NCBI GenBank assembly: GCA_028023455.1 | Contig: JAQFVV010012987.1 | Location: 281,772 to 345,771, forward strand | From: Epiperipatus broadwayi | Taxonomy: Eukaryota > Onychophora > Udeonychophora > Euonychophora > Peripatidae | Length of the DNA stretch: 64,000 nucleotides | Direction: 5' to 3' | Part shown: positions 48,216 through 60,742 of the stretch, piece by piece | How the letters are laid out: every line of letters starts with the position of its first letter | Position numbering within the stretch: position 1 is the first letter of the stretch | Program-made: the position numbers and the translations under genes | Notes under the pieces: model-generated | Databases searched by the model: none | What the model was told of the DNA's origin: nothing | What the model saw: the letters and a program-made list of their open reading frames with translations, nothing else

Positions 48216-49228
48216 ATAGTAATATTAACTCAAATTATTTTATTTGTTTTTCAATTTCATTAAAACAAAATTAAAAATAAAACTCTCAGGCACCAAACTT
48301 TCTAAAGAGAAAGTTTATCTTCTGATTATTATCATTTACAAGTTATTATTCACAGTCCTACACGTCTGTCAGTGGATTGCATGATTTCTTAGAATTGTGG
48401 ACATTATTAGCATTTTGGATGTTATAAGCACAATGTTTGGATTGAGTTAGAGAAGCAGATACAGACAAATGAATTAATTTAATAATGTATTAACACAGGA
48501 TGTATAAAGGTGATCTGAATATACTCACAACTATTAATATGTATACAAAATATTAAATATAATAATAAGATGTTTTTAATTTAAATGTAAGACCTTATAA
48601 TATCTATAATGATAAGAACTTATCATGTGAAATATTTAAACAGTTCCAAACAATGTTTTTCTGCAGATATTGTTTTTTTAAATATATTTTAGGTTGTCTT
48701 CATTAATTTCACCAAATATGGTAGTTTATCTGCTTTAACACTATTTATAATAGAGAGGAAATACAGCAGCATTAATAATGTTGCATATTATAATGTATCA
48801 GTAGAACTTGGGTAGTTCTTAAAGAACTGTTCATTTCTTCCTTCATGGCATTAATGAGGCAAGCACTGGCTTGTTTTGGAAAAATTCAGCAAGTTTCTGA
48901 GTCCACTTGTATTTTCTGACTGCTTTGGCTGTTGTGGTTTTTGATTATCCAGCTACAAAATGGTAAATAATTTTCTACTAAATAAAATTATAATAGTTGC
49001 TGTTATGATTGAAGTATTGAAAAATAGTAAAGAAAAAACTGTCAGCATGATACAGCTATCCAAGTTATTGTGGAAAACACATTTAACCAGTGGTTTCTCT
49101 CCCAGCACTGGTTATCTGAAATACTGCTTCTTAAATCGAATCTTCAGAAAACTAGAGTAGACTATACTTACTAGATTGAAATGGAATATATTGCTCTAGT
49201 TGCTTGTTTTAGACCTATTATTCCTACC

Positions 49229-49264
49229 TAATGTTGTTCAACAACATGTTGTTCAACAACATGT
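49229..49264. repeat. Short palindromic tandem repeat
   Basis: GTTGTTCAACAACAT occurs twice in a row. Copy 2 of the duplicated block has only one related unit (GTTGTTTAACAACAT). Confidence 0.8.
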
Positions 49265-49307
49265 TCTTCAAATAATGGATTTTTCACAATTTATTTACAG
49301 TATATGA

Positions 49308-49655
49308 TTTACTCAGGTTAGTAATTACACAACATTTTGAGTAGTATTATTCTCCTCTCTTCTTCAGGTGTTGCTGGCCTGATATGCACAGTGATAGTAT
49401 TCACATAGATGTTACTTTTAGATTCTTGAATATCAAATTTAAGGCAAATACTCTAAACAACCGAGCTGGTCTGGCTTTTGACAGAATAGCTCAGTTGGTT
49501 AGAACATTTGCCTTAAATTCAATATTCAAGAATCTAAAGGTGTGAGTTTGACTTCTGTGTAAATACTGCCATTGTGCATATCAGGCCAGCAACATCTGAT
49601 GAAGAGTGGAGAATAATACTACTGCAAATGTTATGTAATTACTAACCTATGTTAA
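49308..49655. mobile_element. tRNA-derived fold-back element inserted in the duplicated block
   Basis: Arms 49311-49466 and 49488-49652 are inverted copies. The right arm contains TAGCTCAGTTGG (A box, 49487-49498), identical to many tRNA genes, and GAGTTTGACTTC (49544-49555), a decayed B box. The left arm carries the same sequence reversed. TATATGA flanks it at 49301-49307 and 49656-49662, a possible target duplication. It interrupts copy 1 of the tandem block and is absent from copy 2, which fixes its boundaries. It appears to be two SINE units joined head to head. Confidence 0.7.
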
Positions 49656-50456
49656 TATATGACCTGTTTCATTAAAACAATTTCATAAATATTATATTAT
49701 GATTTGATACCTAATACTATTTCAAACTGTAGTTTTCTGTAGATATCATTCTTTTAATATATTTACAGTTGTATTCATTAATTCCTCCAAGGATGATATT
49801 TTTTTGGCTCTGGTAATGTTAGAAAAACAAATACATTACCATTTGGTGATGTTATATATGTAAAATGCCACTAATTCTTGGGTAGTTTTCAAGACATTAT
49901 TCATTTTATCCTTAGCAGCATTGTTGAGGCATGCACTGGCTGGTTTTGAAAAACTCCAGTATTAGTTCCTGGGTCATTTGCATTTCCTGGATGTTTTGGC
50001 TGGTGTGGTTTTTAGTTATATGGTTACACATGGTAGATAATTTTCTGCTAGATAAAAATCATATTTGCTTTTCTAAATGAAATATTTAAAAATATTAGCA
50101 AACAGATCTTTAAGACATGGCTATTTAATTACAATGACAAAAAGTTTTAAAGAGCTTTTTTTTTCTTTGGCATTCATTCTCAGTCACAATACTTCTTAAG
50201 GTGAGCCTTCAAATAAAATATAGTGACTATACTTCCTTGACTAAAATGTAGTATACTGCTCTAGTTGTTTGTTTTAGATCTATTTATTTATACCTAGTGT
50301 TGTTTAACAACATGTTTTCCAAGCAACAGATTCATCATTAGCAAATTAAAAGATATGACCTGTTTCCTTGAAACAATTTCACAGGTATTATTTTATGATT
50401 TTCTACATAAGTGAACAAAGAAATAGTTTTCTCTCTCTTTATTTACATTAATTTCC

Positions 50457-50663
50457 AATAGGAAGAAAATAATATTTTTGTATAATCACACATTGTTGTT
50501 AAATTAGTAATAAATTGAGAGTTGTCAGTCTCTTGCATGCACTTACTGTTGCTTCTCAGACAGCCAATCAGATGTTAAAACAGCAGTCTGAAGAGTGATC
50601 AAGTCTCAATACATGACAGAGTTTTTGATAAGACAAAGATGGCCCCACCCTTCTCTCTACTTA

Positions 50664-50731
<68 letters not shown>

Positions 50732-51473
50732 CCAGTCTTAAGTGATCTTGGCTTGAAAGCATGAAGCTATAAATATATTCGTATATTACTCACTGAGTCT
50801 AAAAAAAGTGTGAAATCTTAGATTCACTATGCAGTAATTTTCTAGATGATAATATAAATTATTAGCAATGTATGTAAATAATATTTTTGTATAAATCATA
50901 TATTGTTGTTAAATTAGTAATAAATTGAGAGATTGCCTTCCTTTTCTTATCAAAAACTCTCATGTGTTGAGGCTTGATCCTCTTCAGACTGCTGTCTTAA
51001 CATCTGATTGGCTGTCCAAGAAGCAACAGGAAGCACATGCAAAAGGCAGGAAACCTCTCAATTTATTACTAATTTAACAACAATATGCGATTTATACAAA
51101 AATATTATTTACATATGTTGTTGATATTTTATATTAATATCTAGAAAATTACAACATAGTAAATCTAAGATTTCATGCTGCAGTATCATAAATTAAGACT
51201 CAGTGAGTAATATATGAATATATTTATAGCTTCATACTTTCAAGCCATGATGCTTAAAACTGGCTTATATATATATATTCTAACCGTGCCCATATAAAGT
51301 TAAGTAGAGGGAAGGGTAGGACCATCCTTTTCTTATCAAAAACTCTGTCATGTGTTGAGGCTTGATTGCTCTTCAGACTGCTGTCTTAAAATCTGATTGG
51401 CTGTCAGAGAACCAACAGTAAGCACATATGAGAGACTGGCAATCTCTCAATTTATTACTAATAGGAAGGAAGA
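50457..51473. mobile_element. Compound nested fold-back with (TA)n inside
   Basis: An outer unit (about 50468-50670) is found reversed at about 51285-51468, with CAGACTGCTGTCTTAA, CTGATTGGCTGTC and CAATTTATTACTAATA in both. An inner hairpin (arms about 50864-50932 and 51054-51112) encloses another reversed copy of the central part. Further inverted matches (TAAGCCAGT / ACTGGCTTA, AGCTATAAATATATTC and its complement) join them. There are therefore three copies of one segment in a nested palindrome. AATAGGAAG at both edges may be a target duplication. It has no coding capacity. Confidence 0.75.
50668..50729. repeat. (TA)n microsatellite, about 60 bp
   Basis: Alternating AT in the left half of the compound fold-back. 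The right half has a much shorter TATATATATA at the matching place. Confidence 0.95.
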
Positions 51474-51925
51474 AATAAATAACTACTTCCAACTATTAAA
51501 TCCCAAATGACAATGTTTAAACACTATCAATTACAAAACTCTAATTCAACATTATCCTTGCCATCAAACATATTATAAAAATGTGAGTGACTTCATCTAA
51601 AACTCCATTCGAACAAGGTAAATGAAAAAAGTTCCAAATGGGTCACACTTTCAAAGGTTATGCAATTTTAAATGTCATTGCACCTCAAAACACCTCCTTC
51701 TTTTCCCCACATTATAACCCACTATTCTACTGCCACTCACCCTACCATAAAGAAACTCTACAAAACATTTAGTAATATAATTAAATAAATGCATAACTCA
51801 ATTTTCTCTTAATCTTTTAGAAAGTTTGTATATTTATCACTTAATTTTAACAAGTTTTTTTATTAAACTTTTTTTTTATTCAGCTTTGTAATATAAGTAA
51901 TTCTAGCTGTCATCAATTTGTTCTA

Positions 51926-51951
51926 GTTACAATATATATATATATTGTACC
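51926..51951. repeat. TA tract capped by two opposed LTR-type ends
   Basis: GTTACA, then seven AT pairs, then TGTACC. The whole 26 bases is almost a palindrome. Either two elements meet here or this is one inserted-then-lost site. No partner ends were located. Confidence 0.5.
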
Positions 51952-52625
51952 AGTATACATTCCTCACACATACATATAATCAACATATGTATACATTATA
52001 TTTTTATTTCTATTATATTTATAAAAATAAATATGTAATATAGTAAATTAGTATTTTTCATTCTTTAAAATGAAAAACCTTTGTTGAAATACTAATTAAT
52101 TAATAAAGACAATTGACAAAGTGATCACCTCTAAGTTCACATGTAATTTATCAATTAAAAAGAATGAAATTAACTCAATGATTTAATATAGAATGGTAAT
52201 ATGATATGCTTTACCAAGCTCATGCAACTATAACTAGAAAAATATCAAATAATTTAGTGAAAAATAAAGATTCTATCTTTTTAGCAATATTCTCACAAGG
52301 ACTTATACTGTGTTCAATTTAAAAGAATAGTGTATAGGATAAAATCTATATTTTTGAACTACTTAATAAGAAAGCTTATTAGAAAAAAAATTTCAATATT
52401 TCTTAAAGAAAAGTAATTTCAAAATTACTTAATTGGAATAGAATTTTTGTATTCCATAAAGATCATTTTAGTTGGAGTTCTAAATATAAAGATCATTTTA
52501 AAGAGAACATTTTACAAAAACTTCAAGTAAATTAAATTAATGAACTTTACAGTATAAGAAAAATGCAAAGTGAATATAATACCAGTTTTATTGTAGGATA
52601 TATAAAATGCACTTGTCTAATCAAT

Positions 52626-52656
<31 letters not shown>

Positions 52657-53722
52657 TGTGTGTGTGTGACTAACAACTTTTGTCAAATGCCTTTAAAATT
52701 ATATATAAGCTATATCTTCAAATAGAATTATAATTGCTAATAAAAACTGTATATAAAAGAAAATGCTGTCTATATGCAAGAAGGAAATTAAACATCAACT
52801 TGAGATCTCATATTATTTTCTTCAATGTATAATAACCAAGGGATTAAGAATTTTATCTTCTACGGATTTTAATTCATGAATTCCAGGAACATCTAGAACT
52901 ATTGCATTAACTTGTATATATATATATACCATTCTTAAAAATTAAAATTGGTGAACATTAATCTCATTTCCTTTATCATTGAATTCATTTCATTAAAGAA
53001 ATCAATAAGATGAAACGATTAATAATTTAAAATATTTTTTTATATTTAATAAAAATTTAGATATGGGATAATAAATATTAACATGGAAAAGGCATATAAA
53101 TATATAAAAGAGATAGAGTGAACTTAGATGTAAAAAATTAAATTATTCTTCAATTTATATATTATTTTTATGACATGACACTACTTTGCTTGTACTAATT
53201 CAAATAGTCTAATAACCATTGTTTATTATAGATGGATAAATGATTAACATTAGTATGAAATATATTTTTATATATATTTTTACTAATAATCAATAATTAT
53301 ATATAATCATTTTAACATATGAAAACATTATATACAAATAATAAGATTATTATTTATATAATATAATTATTATATGATAGTTTTAATATAGTAATCTTAA
53401 TATATATATATATATATATAAGTTATTAAATTATGTAGTGTTATAAATTAAAAAAAAAAAACATATCTACAATGGGTAAATAGAATATATTTATATGTTG
53501 AATATAAGATAGTAGATATATAAATAATTCTTAAATAAATAATTATTATGTTTTATATTAAACAAAATGAAGTCTTTAATTTATTTTTTTATTAATTTAA
53601 TTTTATAAGATAAGATCAAACATTTAATATATAATATTTATTGATTATTATATTAACTTCATGAAACCCATTTTAAAGAATTAATGAGATTTATTATTAT
53701 TACTCTAGTATATTGATAGGAA
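51952..53722. other. Anonymous AT-rich DNA
   Basis: Nothing gene-like. It contains (TA)n(TG)n at about 52627-52667 and (TA)n at 53400-53421. Confidence 0.5.
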
Positions 53723-53982
53723 CCCCTGAAAAGAGTCAATTACTAAATTTCCCTGAGTTTGAAATCTGAGCGTAATGATTAAATCAAAGTGAAGATAGAT
53801 TTGATGTGGTTTAGATATAATTTATATTAATAATAAATAATAAATTATTTATTTGGAATAGATATAGTTTCATATTAAAATTAAATCACATCATTCATGG
53901 CAGCCTATATGAAGATCTTAAATCTGATTATAGTGAGATGCAACTACCTTTCTTATCTCGTTGAGAGGGTGCATACCGTTAC
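53723..53982 (+). repeat. Diverged direct repeat G, possible LTR end
   Basis: Aligns by eye with 56703-56945: CCTGAAAAGAG, TGAGTTTRAAAT, and CTGATTRTAGTGARATGC followed by CCTTTCTTA / CCTCTTTCTA. It ends ACCGTTAC before TATATATTATA, like an LTR-type end. Confidence 0.45.
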
Positions 53983-56702
53983 TATATATTATATTGAACT
54001 ATTTGCAAACACTTTTCTTTATAAATTTAGATAATTTAAGTGAATATTTTTTTTTATTATAAATGACAAGATATTTTATAATTCATATATTAATATTTTA
54101 TTTTGATGCAGCAAAATAGTTTTTTTTATCTTTTTTACAAATTATCCTTTTTTTCCATACATTAGATTTAATTTACCTATAAATTTCATAATTTTATAGG
54201 TAAATGTTAAAAATCATTTCTCAGTCTTAAAAATTTTAAGCCATATCACACAAATACAAATTAATGGTATGAAATCATTTTTACCATTTTAAAGCTATTT
54301 GTCAAATCGTACACTTGAATGAAAATAAATTCTTGCTTTAACTCCATAAGTGTTTAAATTAAATAAAGAATGGTATGAAGATTCGTTATCTTAATATAAG
54401 TGGGCACTGATTATATATTTATATGGGAAATGATGATGTGGACCAACTGATAAGTGCTGATTCGGCATGAAATATGGATAATGGATATCATTTATCTTTT
54501 TTACATGTATGTGTATCAGGTTTATAAGATGGAGTGAATATCTGAAGGAATTCCCTATATTACATCTCAACTTCATGTATATTAATTATACTTGTATTTA
54601 AATATTTTTAAAGAATATAAAACAATTGTATTTCAATATATACATATACTATTGATTGTTAATAATATTGAAATTGTTTAATTGTTGACTGCTTTAATTT
54701 TATTTCCATAAATGATCGGGTTAGAATAATGCTTATTGTATTCTAAAAATCATAAATCATTATCATAATAAAACCAGTAGGTGGAACACACATGTGTGAA
54801 CTTTAAAGTTGACTTACTACCTTAGCACTGTTTACTTAAGAAGATAGATAGCCACACAACATAAATATTTTATTTATATTTCAGCCCACTATCAGTTTCA
54901 TAATGTCATGGAATGATTTTAACCACATCTCAGGTTTATATTTAAAATAAACTGTGCAAGTCATATGGGAATCAGCAATATATTAGTACATTAATATGGA
55001 AAAACACACACACATATATATATATATATTATAATAGTAACTTACAGTTGTTATTATTAGTCTAGCGTGTTTTATCTCTTGTGAAATTATTTATAAATAT
55101 AAATTTTTATTTGACTATTTTATTATGTAACATATATGTACTATTTATATATACATTTAAGTTTTAAATAATATATACCTTAAGCTTTTGAGTAAAATGC
55201 CAGATTTGAAGTTAAGAATAAATACTTATATATTTTTTTATTTTATTATTAAATCTTAATGTCAGTGGAACAATTGATAGTTGAATTAAACATGAACTTA
55301 TATAACACACGAGCAGATTCGTTCGTGCTCTGGAAAATAAAAAAAAAACGAAAGAAAAAGAAAATCTTTTCTCTTTAAAAATAGCATTTTTCTTCTATCA
55401 ATACTACTATTTAGCGATTGGAATTTAAATATTAACTTTTTCAAATTAAAATAATTTGTGGATTCAAAGTCTGCAAGGAAAATATATTTAATTTTCTACT
55501 TAATCTTAAAGGAATAGCAATATAAAGGAAAAGAACGTCTGTTTAAGTTTTGAAACTACGTTGTTTTAACTCTTCCATTATTCTTCGGATATATATAAAT
55601 TTAAGATAATTATATATATTAAGGATAAAACAATGTGCACTGAGTAGTACACTCATTATATCGTAAAAGGTTTCGAAACCAACCTTGCATGCTATTTTAA
55701 AATATTTTGAAATATTGAATATATAGAACGTCTAGTGATAATAGAGAAATGAAGATTAAGAACATCTACATTCGAAGAATATTTATTTTATTTCACATTA
55801 ATCCGGTCATTGGATGTTATTAACAGTTTATCGTTTAAGGATAAATGGAATCATCATTGTACAAATGGATTGGTGATATGCTTCGTAAGAGATCTTCATT
55901 GGGATGATGAACTATAGACTTCAATATCTACTCTCAACTCTCTTATAACTAAGTTTCCTTTATTATTTATTTACATATATTATAATAATGCTTATATTAT
56001 TTTAATATGTTTATTATTATTATTATTATCTTTATTTCAAATTTGGCATCGCATCATATATATCTTAAAAGGAAAATTATATTTATTATTAAATATAATT
56101 AATTGAAAGCTTAACATAATTCATTAAATTAGATGAGGGATATAAAAAATAGTTATTATTTGACAGATATCTTAAACAGGATTGTATTGTGTTTACTACG
56201 TAATATTGTAAACGTTTAATGTATTTTTATTTATTAAAAATACATATAATATATAAGTTATACAATGGCAAATAATACTTATATATGGGTAATTGTGAAG
56301 CATATAAATAAGAACGGTAAATAAATTAATAAGTTACATAAATTATTAATTTTTGAACCCAGATATTGTTTTTATATATCTGTTAATTTAAGCTATTTTC
56401 TTTAATTTTTGAAAGTTTATTATAGTATTGAGTTTTATCATAGGGTATTAAATAAAAAAATATCATTTATTAATATTCTTTTAAAATGATAAAATTCATC
56501 CGTATTTATTTATTAATATTTTATTATCTATTCTATTATATTTTTTATTGTTTATTAAATATTGATTTGTTAACGTGATCTCTTTGTCTAATCATTATTG
56601 AATTATATTATATATATGCTAGTATTATAAATGTCATATGAATAATAGTTATAATTAATGCTTATATAGAGGCATATGAAATAACTTGTTTTTGAAATTA
56701 TT
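53983..56702. other. Anonymous AT-rich DNA between repeats G and H
   Basis: No frame or RNA gene. A pyrimidine stretch ending TTTATATTTCAG at about 54885 looks like a splice acceptor. A small hairpin (GAGCA...TGCTC) lies near 55313. If G and H are LTRs, this 2.7 kb would be a non-coding interior. Confidence 0.35.
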
Positions 56703-57161
56703 CCTGAAAAGAGCTGATTGCAAATTCTCCGTGAGTTTAAATATCGTGGCATAATGGTGACTGAAAGAGGGATGAAAGATGGATGTCCTGGTCTAAATTG
56801 TATTTAAACTTATTTAAAGATTAATGAGCTAGCATAATAGAGGTATATATAATCATGGACTTGGTATTTCATCGATTCATTTCTAGCATTCTACTTGAAG
56901 ACCCAAAGTCCGATTGTAGTGAAATGCGTATCCTCTTTCTAAGGAATTTAATCATCTCTTTATATTTAACAAGACCAACTTAGATTTTAAATATAATCCA
57001 TTCTGTTATATTTGGCGAACCTAACTATGAAGCATTAAGTTAATGATTTCTAAACATTAAATATAATTGATTATATTACAATTAATACATCAACTGGGAT
57101 GATTAAATGCCGTTCCGTTATATTTGATGCCTCAACTAAGGCTATCAAATAGGCTGTCCCG

Positions 57162-57166
<5 letters not shown>
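56703..57166 (+). repeat. Diverged direct repeat H, possible LTR end
   Basis: Partner of repeat G over its first 240 bases. It ends CCCGTTATA at 57158-57166 directly before (TA)n. Confidence 0.45.
57088..57166. repeat. 42-bp tandem repeat, about two copies
   Basis: CATCAACTGGGATGATTAAA... and CCTCAACTAAGGCTATCAAA... each end in CCGTTATA. A half copy, GTTATATTTGGCGAACCTAA, lies at 57005. Confidence 0.65.

Positions 57167-57192
<26 letters not shown>
57167..57192. repeat. (TA)n tract
   Basis: Alternating AT directly after the GTTATA end of repeat H. Confidence 0.9.
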
Positions 57193-57194
<2 letters not shown>

Positions 57195-57197
<3 letters not shown>

Positions 57198-57535
57198 AGA
57201 GCATGCTAATAGCTCTAAACAAGCTTTTATTATTTTATTTTTTTAACCGATAAATGTAGCAAAAGAGCACATTCAAAATCTCTATCTAGACTTATCCCTT
57301 ACTTAATAGTTAAGTATTAGATAAATGCTGGGCTTGAGTCTGTATGTTGAATCTGGTGTCTGGATGTCCTAGCTCCTCACTGAAGACAGCCAGTAACTTG
57401 AAATCAGTTTGGAATGGGAATAATTTTAGATAGAGATCTTGAATGCATTCTCTTGCTATATTTATTGGTATAAATAAATGAAAAGTTTGCTTAGAGCTAT
57501 TGGCTGGCTCTTTATACTAATTTGTAAATACAAGC
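57195..57535. mobile_element. Fold-back family member 3 (diverged)
   Basis: Short inverted ends (AATAGCTCTAA...AAGC at the left, GCTTAGAGCTATTGG at the right) and inner pairs such as CAAAATCTCTATCTAGA / TAGATAGAGATCTTGA. The right half aligns with the arm at 12920-13090, sharing TCTGGTGTCTGRA.TCCTA and TCACTGAAG/TCACTGAGG. Confidence 0.6.
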
Positions 57536-58299
57536 TAAATAAATCACATGATGTATGACTTCATTTTATTAATATATATATATAAAATACCATTATATTA
57601 TATTTTCCATGGTATTATATTTTCCATTAAATTAAGTTACTTCTTTTTAATATAGCTCCACCATTAATAACAATAATTTTAACTATTTCTTCATTATTTT
57701 AATAAAACTATTTTGAATTTAGAACTTAGAATTATAAGTGTATTACTGATATCTCATTAGTAATTTAAACATTAATTATTCCATCCAATATAGAAACAAT
57801 TTTGTATCCAGTGATATTATAATTAGAAAAAAAAACAATATATTAGGACGCCTATAGTGCACTAGTAATTGACCTCCATTGATATAGTTTAAGTCACAAT
57901 TATTAATTATTAAACACATGATCATATCCTGTCTGTATGAAAAGAATCATGTTCAAATAAATATTTTACCCCAAATAGAAAATTGATTCAGAAATTATTA
58001 ACTTCAAACTACCGTTTGAAACTTTATTATTAACTTTGGATATTATTTAACAATTTATGATAAATCTTAATAACATTTTATGTATATATCCACATAAATT
58101 TTTATATCAAACCTTCATTGATTCAACATAATTATTTTTATCATGTAACTCAAAAAACTTTATTTTCATTAACAAATTTAAGTGTTACACAAATAAATAC
58201 TTGTTTAATCATTTAATATTTAGTTTTATTATATCTCAATAAAATATTAAATTGATCTCTGCTATCAGAATGAATGCACATTCAAACACACACATTCTA

Positions 58300-58300
<1 letters not shown>
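57536..58300. other. Anonymous AT-rich DNA
   Basis: Nothing supportable. Confidence 0.5.
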
Positions 58301-58346
<46 letters not shown>

Positions 58347-58347
58347 G
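58301..58347. repeat. (CT)n followed by (TA)n
   Basis: About 30 bases of CT repeats passing into alternating AT. Confidence 0.95.
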
Positions 58348-58365
58348 ACGGTGTATATATATGAC

Positions 58366-58393
58366 GGTGTTTTTGGTAAAACACCATCTGTTG
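58366..58393. repeat. Small TA-flanked hairpin unit, copy 2
   Basis: GGTGTTTT pairs with AAAACACC across TGGT, then ATCTGTTG. It is bordered by (TA)n on both sides. It is related to 38972-39000, with compensating changes in the stem. Confidence 0.5.
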
Positions 58394-58418
58394 ATCGTAT
58401 ATATATATATATATGTAT

Positions 58419-59814
58419 TGTAAGTTTATTTATATACGTTGCAAATATATTGGCATTTGGTAAAAGCTAAAAAAAAATAAAAGTAAATTTAGATTTTTTT
58501 TGACTATAATTTTTTTTTTAAAAAAAAAAAAACGTACAATGAAAGTTAAATTATTCTTTCTTATTTTTTTTTAATGTAATTAGAAATAAAAGTAGAATTA
58601 GAGAGAACAAAAGAATTCCAAAAGCAAGTAAAAAGATAAGCTAAAAGAAAAATATTTTAGCTAATTAAACATGGCCAAAAAACTTGATAAAAAATAGGAA
58701 CTTAGTAATTGAAAAATGATAAAGACTGTATAAGATTATAAACACAAAACGCCATGATAATAGCATGTGCAGAAGTCTGAAAACTGGACTTTTAGTATAA
58801 AAAGGAGGGGTTTAGTTGGAGGAACATCTTGGTTTGCCTGATATTCTTTTGGTTGGTTTTGGATTAAAGAATCCAGACCACTCTATGATGAAAAAGTTCT
58901 TCATACGAGAGTAGACCGGAGCTTTAGCTGACATCGTTACCGATGGACACCACAGAAGCTTACGTGACTAGCCTATGGAACCAGCACCAAGATCAATTTA
59001 TAATCAACGGCTGTGAGCTCCTTTTAACCCCAAAAAACTATGCATAGTTATCCACAACCATCGTGAATTCACTAAAACTTACTGGTAAGTTATGTTTCAT
59101 TATCCTGATTGTGACAAAAGTAACGTTTGCAAACAATTCTTAAAAATATGTTTAAACAATTCCGGTAGAGACATTAAATTTCTTGTGCAAGAGATATTCA
59201 TTTTTAAGTAAGTTTCTAGAAGAAATTTGGAAGTGAACTGTAATTGTAAAATTGCTTCATTTTATTAATATTTCACACTGAATTAAGTGTGTTCTCTCCA
59301 ATTTACTTGATTAATAATTTCCTTTAAACATTTTTAATTTATTAGAATAAAAATATCTCTAATACCAATTTTTCATTTGTGCATTATTCTATAATATTTA
59401 TTATTTTTTATTATTAAATTTATTATTAGTTGAAGAAGATTTAAGAATGTAATTTACCTTTGCCAATATGTTGGAATAAATCCAGGAATAATAATCTCAA
59501 AAAAATAATTCTCGTTACGGTATGATGCAATACCGATTAGTTTAAAAGTATTTTTCTTTTTTTTATTTGTGAGTTGTTACTTGACGAAGTCAGCAGACTC
59601 TTTAGAATAAAAGGTCTTGGCACCCATATTAAATAAATTAAAAGCTGATTTCATCGATAGCATAATACTCAACAATTAATGGGCCGAGTTGATCAGGAAA
59701 TATAGCTATGTTTTTAAAATAAAAATATAACTTTCTTCTTTTTGACATAGCTTGATCAACTTGCGCACAGTTTATATTAGCCTATAGAGGCCTAACAAAA
59801 TGGAAAATGTTATA
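58419..59814 (+). mobile_element. Solo LTR (unit I), about 1.4 kb
   Basis: The left flank is (TA)n passing through TAT into TGTAAG; the right end ATGTTATA passes into (TA)n at 59815. It contains TATAAAAAGG (58796), a 290-base exon-like stretch ending ACTGGTAAGTT near 59090, and AATAAA at about 59607. The layout is the same as in unit C. No reading frame of note. The next (TA)n also borders unit B, so two LTR-like units are abutted. Confidence 0.55.
58796..58805 (+). promoter_or_regulatory. TATA box of solo LTR I
   Basis: TATAAAAAGG, the same ten bases as in unit C, 377 bases from the LTR start. A splice donor follows about 290 bases on. Confidence 0.45.
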
Positions 59815-60736
59815 ATATATATATATATATATTGTACCCTTACTTCTTGATATATAAAATAGTTTAAAATACAACTAGCTCAGTTACATTATTATGTTTA
59901 ATTAAAATTTGCATATCTATCTTTAATATACTTTTATATTATCATATCTTAATTAAATTTATTATCCATCATCAAAATCAATATAGTTCTATATTATACT
60001 AATTAAATAAGTATTTAATAAAATTATGAGACTGTGAAGTAAAGTTACAAAGTAATAAGCAGATTTACACTGAGTCAATATCTTCCAAGATACCGTCTCA
60101 ATGGCACAAGAATACTATCACTACCTTATTATCTTACCACTACATCTATAGCATTCTTATGACTTTTAAATGAAATAAATTATCTTTAATAATATTAAAA
60201 TAATTCCTAACTTTTAACTTAAAATATAATTAAATAATCTCAGGTTCTTCTAAGTTTTAAAATAATAATAATTCATGTAAATAAGTATGATGTGGGATTT
60301 TATATCAAACTTAAATACACCTAACTTATTTTAATAATAATAATAATAATACTAATCTTAGAGTGTAATTCAATCTCATCTATTTATATGATATAATCAA
60401 TCATTAAATGAATAAACAATCATATGTATATCTTTTATTTCATATGGTATCTTCATTTTAAAATAGATCAAAATCTTATACTTAATAATCTGTGGCAATA
60501 CAATACTGTATTCTTATAATGTGCATTATAATCATCTTATGACCATTGGCAAATATTTTCTGTTCATGTCAATCAATTCTTATAAAATAATGTTAAGCAA
60601 ATATGGTATTCAATTCTAAGTAATAATAACAAATTCATTTTGTGCAAATATTATGTTTATTTCAAATCATCTGATGTCAAAATGCTGTGGTGAAAAATAA
60701 TGAAACTCGACACACTTTTAAAAACAAATTAACAAA

Positions 60737-60742
60737 TTTATT
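60737..60742 (-). terminator. Poly(A) signal of reversed unit B
   Basis: AATAAA on the minus strand, in the block shared with unit A at 8540. Confidence 0.3.

Larger units (their letters stand above)
48640..50405. repeat. Tandem direct duplication, unit about 700 bp, split by an insertion
   Basis: Copy 1 covers about 48640-49307 plus 49656-49700; copy 2 about 49715-50405. Shared blocks in the same order include CTTGGGTAGTT, AGGCAWGCACTGGCT, TGTGGTTTTT, GGTARATAATTTTCT, GCTCTAGTTG and TTCAACAACATGTT. The copies are clearly diverged. The 66-codon frame at 48960 is not conserved between copies, so I do not call it a gene. Confidence 0.65.
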
